Source: an uncultured Blautia sp.
Lineage (GTDB): Bacteria > Bacillota > Clostridia > Lachnospirales > Lachnospiraceae
Direction: 5' to 3'
DNA: 64,000 nucleotides
Assembly: GCA_958367245.1 (NCBI GenBank)
Contig: CATXEA010000008.1
Location: 1 to 64,000, forward strand
The translations under genes and the position numbers were made by a program. This document shows positions 57,966 to 64,000 of this stretch, in pieces; within the stretch, counting starts at the first letter, position 1; every line of letters begins with the position of its first letter. The notes below the pieces were generated by a model. That model saw nothing but the letters and a program-made list of their open reading frames with translations, was not told the origin of the DNA and searched no databases.

Positions 57966-58664
57966 TTGGTTAAATTTTATAATAAATATAAGCATGGTCT
58001 TGTAATTCTGGCTTATTCCATTGTTTATATCCTGCTGTTCGCTTACCTTGAGCAGCGGCCGGTTCATGGATACCATATTGTACACACTGTTTTTGATGAC
58101 TGGATTCCATTCTGCGAATACTTCATCATCCCGTACCTGCTGTGGTTTCCATATATGATTCTGGCTGTCCTTTATTTTATCTTTATTAACAAAAATAAGC
58201 ACGAATATTATCAGCTCATATTTAACCTGATGATGGGTATGACGATTTTTCTTATCGTCTCTTATGTTTATCCGAACGCCCAGCAATTAAGACCTGCTGA
58301 ATTTGCCAGAGACAATGTATTTACAGATGCTGTGAGATGGCTTTATATGACAGACACGCCCACCAACATTCTTCCCAGCATCCATGTTTTTAACTCTCTT
58401 GCTATCCACATGGCGCTGACCAACTGCGAGGCATTAAAGAATCACAGAGGTATCCGGTTCGGCTCTCTTACACTGACCATACTGATCATCCTTTCCACAA
58501 TGTTCCTCAAACAACATTCTGTAATCGATGTATGTATGGGCTCTACACTTGCCTTATTCGGTTTTCTCTTATTTTATCCGCAGAAAGCGCCGGAAACCGA
58601 AACTCTCTTCTCGCTGGATGGCAATGACAGAAAGAAACCAAAGAAATACAGATATCATTCATAA
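57966..58664 (+). CDS. PAP2-superfamily membrane phosphatase
   Basis: A 232-residue protein with about six hydrophobic segments. The phosphatase signature is distributed as expected in inositol phosphorylceramide synthase-like PAP2 proteins: NILPSIHVFNSLAIH (Ser-x-His) near 139-155 and KQHSVIDVCMG (H-x3-D) near 182-196. The start is TTG, five bases after AAGGAAGGTG; an ATG ten codons earlier has no site. Likely dephosphorylates or transfers a lipid phosphate at the membrane. Confidence 0.87.
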   Translation: MVKFYNKYKHGLVILAYSIVYILLFAYLEQRPVHGYHIVHTVFDDWIPFCEYFIIPYLLWFPYMILAVLYFIFINKNKHEYYQLIFNLMMGMTIFLIVSYVYPNAQQLRPAEFARDNVFTDAVRWLYMTDTPTNILPSIHVFNSLAIHMALTNCEALKNHRGIRFGSLTLTILIILSTMFLKQHSVIDVCMGSTLALFGFLLFYPQKAPETETLFSLDGNDRKKPKKYRYHS

Positions 58665-58683
58665 TTTTTCACTTAATAAGAAT

Positions 58684-58714
58684 GGGGCTCCGCTCAATGC
58701 GGACGCCCCGTTTT
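58684..58714 (+). terminator. terminator after the PAP2 gene
   Basis: GGGGC-t-CCGC / GCGG-ac-GCCCC with a short loop, then GTTTTC. It lies against the convergent HAD gene. Confidence 0.8.
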
Positions 58715-59334
58715 CATTTACATATTTCCAGAAGATCCGCAGGTCTTTCAATTCTCTTCCACGGCATCTTCACATCTCCGAAGCCGTAAGCAGCCCAGAT
58801 AAAGGGAACTCCTGCTTCCTGACACGCATTATAGTCTCCCATCGTATCTCCCACATACACCGGGGATTTCAGATTATAATCCCGACAGATTTTCATAATA
58901 TTTTTTCCTTTTTCCATACCTGTATCTCCGGGACAGAGATGACCTTTAAAATATTTTCCCAGACCTGATGTTTCCAGAAAGGCTTCAATATATCCCGCCT
59001 GACAGTTGCTCACGATATAAAGAGGATATCTGCCGGACAATTCCTTAAGCGTATCTTCAAGCCCTTCATAAAGAGGCGCGCACTCCTTTAAAAGAGCCTC
59101 TTCTTCAGCTTTGCAGCATCCTTCGATAATGCGAAGCTGCTCTTCTTCGGGAAGTTCCGGAAAAATATGCTTCGCAATGTCTGAAAGAAGCCGTCCGAAC
59201 AGAGAAGAAAGGTATACAGGGTCAATCTCCATATCCATATGTTCTTTTTCATGAATATACTCATTCCATGAGCGGGTAATAATTTCTGTGGCATCCCATA
59301 AGGTTCCGTCAACATCAAAAATAATACTGTCCAT
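58714..59334 (-). CDS. HAD-family hydrolase (phosphoglycolate phosphatase-like)
   Basis: A 206-residue haloacid dehalogenase-fold phosphatase with motif I IIFDVDGTLWD at the N-terminus, motif II in YIVSNCQAGY, motif III Lys in MEKGKNI and motif IV VYVGDTMGDYNAC. A helical cap lies between motifs I and II. The ATG follows AAGGAA; an in-frame start nine codons earlier is weaker. Substrate unknown. Confidence 0.9.
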   Translation of the reverse strand: MDSIIFDVDGTLWDATEIITRSWNEYIHEKEHMDMEIDPVYLSSLFGRLLSDIAKHIFPELPEEEQLRIIEGCCKAEEEALLKECAPLYEGLEDTLKELSGRYPLYIVSNCQAGYIEAFLETSGLGKYFKGHLCPGDTGMEKGKNIMKICRDYNLKSPVYVGDTMGDYNACQEAGVPFIWAAYGFGDVKMPWKRIERPADLLEICK

Positions 59335-59546
59335 TATTTCCTTCCTCGTCTTTCTTTTCATTCAAGAACACTCCAGCGTTCTTGCTGCGAAATGCGCGCT
59401 GCAAAGCAACATGTTTTTCTGCGCATTTCTGCAATTTTATCGTAAATTATAATTATAAAAAAATCAACTGTCTTTTTCTACATTTTGTGATATGATGTTA
59501 CTGTTTAAAAAACAGAAATCTACGATAAACCAAACGAGGTAGGACA

Positions 59547-60239
59547 ATGAAATACGAACATACAGAAAAAGCAATTTTCCTGGAACGCCCCAACCGTTTC
59601 ATCGCCTATGTCAATCTGAACGGCAGAACCGAAACCGTTCATGTAAAAAATACAGGCCGGTGCAAAGAACTGCTGATTCCCGGAACAGAAATTATTCTGG
59701 AAAAAAGCGGAAATCCTGCCCGCAAAACAAAATATGACCTGATCTGCGTCAAAAAAGCAGACCGCTGGATTAATATGGACTCTCAGATTCCCAACAAAGC
59801 AGCGAAGGAATGGCTTCTGAAAGGCAGTCTCTTCCCCGAAGAAATCCATGTCAAAAGAGAAAAAATTTATGGCAATTCCAGATTCGACCTGTATGTGGAA
59901 TCTTCCCGACGAAAAGCATTTATGGAAGTCAAGGGCGTCACTTTAGAGGAAAATAATATTGCCCGTTTCCCTGATGCTCCCACTCAGAGAGGCCTCAAAC
60001 ATGTAGAAGAGCTTATCCACTGTATACAGGACGGCTATGAAGCCTATCTTCTCTTTGTTATCCAAATGAAGGGAATCACCTGTTTTGAACCAAACTGGAA
60101 CACACATCCCGAATTCGGAGAAGCCCTTATCGACGCCCAAAACGCAGGCGTAAAACTTCTGGCCTATGACTGCTTTGTAACAGAAAACCTCATGGAAATC
60201 AGAGATCCTGTCCCTATAAACCTGAAAAAGGAGATCTAA
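59547..60239 (+). CDS. sfsA: SfsA family DNA/RNA nuclease-like protein
   Basis: A 230-residue protein of the SfsA family (sugar fermentation stimulation protein; nuclease-like fold). The N-terminal OB-like part has FLERPNRFIAYVNLNG, VHVKNTGRCKELLIPG and the C-terminal part RFDLYVESSRRKAFMEVKGVTLEEN, FPDAPTQRGLKHVEEL. All family blocks are present and the length is normal. The stop is immediately followed by the mutY ATG, so the two are coupled. Confidence 0.94.
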   Translation: MKYEHTEKAIFLERPNRFIAYVNLNGRTETVHVKNTGRCKELLIPGTEIILEKSGNPARKTKYDLICVKKADRWINMDSQIPNKAAKEWLLKGSLFPEEIHVKREKIYGNSRFDLYVESSRRKAFMEVKGVTLEENNIARFPDAPTQRGLKHVEELIHCIQDGYEAYLLFVIQMKGITCFEPNWNTHPEFGEALIDAQNAGVKLLAYDCFVTENLMEIRDPVPINLKKEI

Positions 60240-61292
60240 ATGCAGGAAGAATTTATCACCCCTCTGCTGGACTGGTATAAAAATAATAAACGCACTCTCC
60301 CCTGGAGAGATAAAAACAATGCCTATTATACATGGGTATCCGAAATTATGCTCCAACAGACACGGGTGGAAGCTGTAAAACCTTATTTTAAAAGATTTAT
60401 CGAAAACCTTCCCGATATCCCTTCTCTTGCCCGCTGCCCGGAAGAAAAACTTCTGAAGCTCTGGGAAGGTCTGGGATATTATAATCGTGTACGCAACATG
60501 CAGGAAGCTGCAAAAACCGTCACTCAAACCTATAACGGCAAAATTCCTGAAGACTTTCAGGCGATTCTCTCGTTAAAGGGAATAGGAAGCTATACAGCCG
60601 GAGCCATTGCTTCTATCGCCTATGGCATTCCCGTTCCTGCAGTAGACGGAAACGTGCTTCGTGTAATTACCAGAATGACAGAAGACAGCAGCGATATTAT
60701 GAAGCTCTCCGCAAAAAAGAAAATCGAACAGGCGCTTATGGAAATTATCCCCGTATCCTGTCCCGGAGATTTCAATCAGGCACTTATGGAGCTTGGCGCA
60801 GTTATCTGTGTCCCCAACGGACAGCCCAAATGCACCCAATGCCCCATCGCCCGATTCTGCGAAGCATATAAACATGGCACCATAGAAAATTATCCTGTGA
60901 AATCTGCCAAAAAAGCCCGTACCATTGAAGACAGAACTATTTTTGTCATACAGGACGGAGCCTTTACCGCCATCCAAAAAAGACCCAAAAAAGGTCTTCT
61001 GGCAGGTCTTTACGAATTTCCGAACACACCGGGGCATCTCAGCCGCGAAGAAGCCATTTCCTATGTAGAAAATATGGGGCTTGAAGCGCTTTATATAGAA
61101 GAGCTTCCGGACGCCAAACACATTTTTTCCCATATTGAATGGAGAATGACCGCATACAGAATTAAAGTGTCTTCTTTTGAAAAGGCACAAAAAGAAAAAC
61201 TCATATTTGCAGACAGGAAGCAGACTGACAACGCTTATGCCATCCCGTCGGCATTTGGAGCATATGTGAAATACATGAAGGAGGATATATAA
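60240..61292 (+). CDS. mutY: A/G-specific adenine DNA glycosylase
   Basis: Removes adenine mispaired with 8-oxoguanine. 350 residues. Catalytic Glu in EIMLQQTRVEAV, helix-hairpin-helix LKGIGSYTAGAIASIAYG, catalytic Asp in AVDGNVLRVITR and the [4Fe-4S] loop C-x6-C-x2-C-x5-C (CVPNGQPKCTQCPIARFC). A C-terminal NUDIX-like domain with RPKKGLLAGLYEFPN recognises oxoG. The stop overlaps the next ATG (TAATG). Confidence 0.96.
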   Translation: MQEEFITPLLDWYKNNKRTLPWRDKNNAYYTWVSEIMLQQTRVEAVKPYFKRFIENLPDIPSLARCPEEKLLKLWEGLGYYNRVRNMQEAAKTVTQTYNGKIPEDFQAILSLKGIGSYTAGAIASIAYGIPVPAVDGNVLRVITRMTEDSSDIMKLSAKKKIEQALMEIIPVSCPGDFNQALMELGAVICVPNGQPKCTQCPIARFCEAYKHGTIENYPVKSAKKARTIEDRTIFVIQDGAFTAIQKRPKKGLLAGLYEFPNTPGHLSREEAISYVENMGLEALYIEELPDAKHIFSHIEWRMTAYRIKVSSFEKAQKEKLIFADRKQTDNAYAIPSAFGAYVKYMKEDI

Positions 61293-62308
61293 TGAAATTA
61301 TTAAGTATTGCAATTCCATGTTATAATTCCGAGAGCTACATGGAAAAGTGTATAGAGTCTCTGCTCGTTGGAGGCGAGGATGTGGAAATCCTTATTGTAA
61401 ACGACGGTTCTTCCGACCGTACGGCTGAAATTGCCGATTCCTACGCTGCCAAATATCCAACCATCGTGCGCGCCATCCATCAGGAGAACGGCGGACACGG
61501 AGCAGCCGTAAACGCAGGTATCAAAAATGCAACCGGACTTTACTTCAAGGTTGTGGACAGTGACGACTGGGTAAACAAAGAAGCGTATGAGGAAATTCTG
61601 CGCACTCTTGAAAGCCTTCTGCGCGGTCCCAAAACACTTGACCTTTTGATCAGCAACTTCGTTTACGAAAAACAGGGCGCAACGCGCAAAAAAGTGATGC
61701 AGTACAGACATTGCCTTCCGCAAAATGAAATTTTCGGCTGGGATGCTGTGAAACACATGCCCAAAGGCAAGTACCTTCTCATGCATTCCATGATTTACCG
61801 CACACAGCTTCTTCTTGACTGTGGTCTGGAGCTTCCAAGACATACCTTCTATGTGGATAACCTGTTTGCTTTTGAGCCTCTTCCTTTTGTAGAAAACATG
61901 TATTACCTTGATGTGAATTTCTACCGCTATTTCATCGGAAGAGATGACCAGTCTGTTAACGAAAAGGTTATGATCGGACGCATTGACCAGCAGATTCGCG
62001 TAAATAAACTGATGGTTGATACATACATAAGCTGTAATTTTACAAACAAGCGTCTTCGTAACTATATGTTCAGCTATCTGGATATTATTACAACTGTTTC
62101 CTCCATTATGCTGATACGCGCAGGTTCAGAAGAAGCTCTCCAGAAGAAAAAAGACCTTCTGGCTTATATCAAATCCCAGAACAGACCTCTTTACTCCAAA
62201 CTCCGACACAGCCTGTTCGGACAGGTGATGAACCTTCCCGGTAAAGGCGGACGTAAAATGTCTGTTGCAGCTTACAAAATTTCTCAGAAATTTTATGGAT
62301 TCAACTGA
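61292..62308 (+). CDS. family 2 glycosyltransferase
   Basis: A 338-residue GT-A-fold enzyme. LSIAIPCYNSESYMEKCIESLL opens the domain; VNDGSSDRT and the metal-binding KVVDSDDWV follow. The C-terminal half has no membrane segments. It is translationally coupled to mutY, a functionally unrelated pairing. Acceptor and donor sugars unknown. Followed by a strong terminator. Confidence 0.92.
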   Translation: MKLLSIAIPCYNSESYMEKCIESLLVGGEDVEILIVNDGSSDRTAEIADSYAAKYPTIVRAIHQENGGHGAAVNAGIKNATGLYFKVVDSDDWVNKEAYEEILRTLESLLRGPKTLDLLISNFVYEKQGATRKKVMQYRHCLPQNEIFGWDAVKHMPKGKYLLMHSMIYRTQLLLDCGLELPRHTFYVDNLFAFEPLPFVENMYYLDVNFYRYFIGRDDQSVNEKVMIGRIDQQIRVNKLMVDTYISCNFTNKRLRNYMFSYLDIITTVSSIMLIRAGSEEALQKKKDLLAYIKSQNRPLYSKLRHSLFGQVMNLPGKGGRKMSVAAYKISQKFYGFN

Positions 62309-62335
62309 TTTTTCCGTATTTACCACTCAGGAAAC

Positions 62336-62380
62336 AAAAAGATTCAGGAACCCCTCAGGATTCCTGAATCTTTTTATTTT
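62336..62380. terminator. bidirectional intrinsic terminator
   Basis: A perfect 15-bp stem AAAAAGATTCAGGAA / TTCCTGAATCTTTTT closes the glycosyltransferase gene and the convergent small membrane protein gene, whose stop codon lies in the T-run. Confidence 0.93.
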
Positions 62381-62667
62381 TTGCATTTGGTTTTCAAGTA
62401 GTAAATCAAGACTGCCAGGATGATTACCAATACTACAATGTAGCCGATTTTTGCAGCCACAGTAGTCGTGAAATGGTCGATTCCTGTTACGACGCCGATT
62501 GCAAGCAGGGCAATACCGCTTGCTTTCTCCATTTTTTCTTCATCGTAAAGTCTTTTTCTTTTTGCAGCGTCTCCGCCTGACATGAAGAAGCTTCCGTGTC
62601 CGGTCAAAAGCATAATGCCTATCACAATCGCGCCAACTGTTAATATCAAATCTAAAGCACCCATCAT
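62374..62667 (-). CDS. small two-helix membrane protein (DUF3784-like)
   Basis: A 97-residue protein with hydrophobic helices at about 5-22 and 68-90 plus a central weaker one, and charged loop AAKRKRLYDEEKMEKASG. The pattern resembles DUF3784 proteins of Firmicutes. Two consecutive ATGs follow aagggga. Function unknown. Confidence 0.7.
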   Translation of the reverse strand: MMGALDLILTVGAIVIGIMLLTGHGSFFMSGGDAAKRKRLYDEEKMEKASGIALLAIGVVTGIDHFTTTVAAKIGYIVVLVIILAVLIYYLKTKCKK

Positions 62668-62712
62668 TTTTCCCCTTATCTGTCATTCAAAATATTTCTT
62701 CTGTTGTACTGC

Positions 62713-64000
62713 CTAATAGAAGCAGACAATCGGTACATCATACTGGATAATATCATAAAGCACTGCCGCATTGCTTGGCGGAAGATTGATACATCCGTGG
62801 GAACCGCCGCCATAGAAACGGTCGCCGCCAAAATACGGCTGCCAGTTAGCATCGTGGAAACCGATTCCTCCGTTAAATGGCATCCAGTAATTTACCGGCT
62901 GCTCGTATTCGTACTTACCGTCAGGCTGTAAGGCTCCTCGAAGGACATCCGGGCTCTTCTTATAGTACAGGGTAAAGATTCCCGGAGGAGTGATCCTGTC
63001 CTCATATGTCATATCTCCGGACACAATATCTGACTCAAAAATCACAGCGCCGTCCTGATAATAATACATATGCTGATTGCTCAGATCCACTTCAATATAA
63101 GTGTTTCCAATATCATTGCTGCCAAATGATCTCGCTCTCATAGAATAAACCGGTTCTCTTGTAGTCTGAGTTCCGGATTGGATTTCCTGAGTAAGCTGTG
63201 CTGCTTCCGCTGCCTGATCGATCTTCCATCCGTATGCAGAACCGTAAACATAAACCGTTCTTCCGCTGGTGGTGTAGAATTCTCTGTCCGTACCAACTGT
63301 ATCGTGCTCTGCCGCAAGCTGCGCCACATAATCCATGATATGCTGCTGGAAAGAAGCATCGTCCCGGATAAACTGTCCCTTTTCGTCGAAACTCAGCCAG
63401 TCCTTAATGATACTTCCGTCAAGCGTAACCGTCTCCTCACCAAAGGTATAGGTAATGCTTGCCTTCGTAAAGTTATTGCAGGCATCCTTAGCCGCAATCA
63501 GCTCAGGGCTGTCCTGCGTCACTGCCGCTTTCTTGTATACTTCCGGTATCTGGGCAAAATCAATACTGTCTCTGCTCTCGGAAACAGCCTGTACAAGCGC
63601 ATTGTATGCCTGTCTCATCTCAAGCTGTGTCCCCTCTGTCTCCGGAACAATCTCAAACTGTGTCTCAGCAAAGGCCACATAAGCGTCTTCCGGCGCTATC
63701 TGATTTTCTTCCTTCGCACAGTTAAGCCCTTTCACCTCGCTCTTCAGTTTCTCTCTGTCAAAGGTACTGTTTTCTTCCACTTTGAAGCTGTTTTTTTCCC
63801 AGAAACAGCGTATCCATTCATATGGTTTCTGCTGTCGAAGAAGCGCAAGCACTTCTCCGTCCGATACATATTTATATCCAATCCGGTCGCCTGCAATCTG
63901 CTGAGGTTCCAGATTTCTGGCAGATACCTGAAGGGTATAATCTTCCACCTTATCAGCAAGAGTCTGTTCCACCTCAAATGCAGTCTTTCCGGAAACGTCT
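62713..64000 (-). CDS. L,D-transpeptidase, 5' end beyond the window
   Basis: The visible 429 codons are open to the right-hand end of the window, so the gene is truncated by it; the frame continues past a GTG at 63972. Two putative peptidoglycan-binding repeats (each around YAG/YGW-type, ending YGWKID) precede the YkuD catalytic domain, which starts NTYIEVDLSNQHMYYYQDG and ends with the active site GGSHGCINLP (His-Gly-Cys). This enzyme makes 3-3 peptidoglycan crosslinks or attaches proteins outside the membrane. The signal/membrane anchor expected at the N-terminus is not in view. Confidence 0.92.
   Translation of the reverse strand, partial: DVSGKTAFEVEQTLADKVEDYTLQVSARNLEPQQIAGDRIGYKYVSDGEVLALLRQQKPYEWIRCFWEKNSFKVEENSTFDREKLKSEVKGLNCAKEENQIAPEDAYVAFAETQFEIVPETEGTQLEMRQAYNALVQAVSESRDSIDFAQIPEVYKKAAVTQDSPELIAAKDACNNFTKASITYTFGEETVTLDGSIIKDWLSFDEKGQFIRDDASFQQHIMDYVAQLAAEHDTVGTDREFYTTSGRTVYVYGSAYGWKIDQAAEAAQLTQEIQSGTQTTREPVYSMRARSFGSNDIGNTYIEVDLSNQHMYYYQDGAVIFESDIVSGDMTYEDRITPPGIFTLYYKKSPDVLRGALQPDGKYEYEQPVNYWMPFNGGIGFHDANWQPYFGGDRFYGGGSHGCINLPPSNAAVLYDIIQYDVPIVCFY

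Overview
The window looks like a chromosomal segment of a Gram-positive anaerobic gut Lachnospiraceae (Blautia/Mediterraneibacter/Dorea-type relative). Reasons: the Clostridia-type rimP-nusA-ylxR-ylxQ-infB-rbfA-nrnA-truB-ribF order, an anaerobic ribonucleotide reductase activase, FabV/Ter enoyl reductase, selenophosphate synthetase, agr-type peptide signalling, strong AGGAGG ribosome binding sites and many exported proteins. The family assignment is inferred from gene content; species was not determined. No insertion sequence, prophage, integrase, rRNA operon or CRISPR array was recognised.

Layout. 0-15.8 kb is a housekeeping block read almost entirely on the minus strand: a DUF1292 protein (plus strand), fabV, dut, nrdG, pnp with a long leader hairpin, rpsO with its own promoter, a Na/Pi symporter, and the nine-gene translation/RNA operon rimP to ribF, driven from a clear promoter and a perfect leader hairpin. 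15.9-21.4 kb is an AT-rich accessory island carrying a complete agr-like quorum-sensing locus: agrB, a 49-residue agrD, a GHKL histidine kinase, a LytTR response regulator and a XRE repressor. Downstream of agrBD are two related secreted cysteine-rich proteins and two small ORFs. 21.4-31.5 kb returns to housekeeping: a type II topoisomerase pair, two tRNA-Glu(CTC), selD (itself a selenoprotein with an in-frame UGA), asd, argH, queH and psd.

31.5-40.5 kb is a probable tetrapyrrole/corrinoid acquisition locus. A seven-gene minus-strand operon encodes a precorrin-2 C20-methyltransferase-like protein, an ABC-2 pair, an exported two-domain protein and a FecBCD-type importer. A divergent gene encodes a membrane-anchored copy of one of the two domains. 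An exported CbiK-type cobaltochelatase sits alone behind a cobalamin riboswitch with its own terminator. 40.5-49 kb carries phospholipid genes (pssA, a flippase-like protein), an ABC importer pair without a binding protein, and a queuosine salvage pair (radical SAM protein plus YhhQ/VUT transporter) behind a preQ1-I riboswitch candidate. It also has a flavin reductase with a DtxR-type regulator, and an AAA ATPase-YitT-microcompartment shell protein run with no other microcompartment genes.

49-64 kb holds an exported metallo-beta-lactamase-fold protein, DUF5688, a YkgJ-type cysteine cluster protein, topoisomerase III, an orphan OmpR-type regulator, a diacylglycerol/sphingosine kinase-like protein with a PAP2 phosphatase, a HAD hydrolase, sfsA-mutY-glycosyltransferase, a small membrane protein and an L,D-transpeptidase cut by the window end.

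Themes: vitamin and cofactor salvage (B12/tetrapyrrole, queuosine, selenium) under riboswitch or recoding control, and peptide quorum sensing linked to uncharacterised secreted cysteine-rich proteins. All function calls rest on sequence patterns read by eye; no database search was run.
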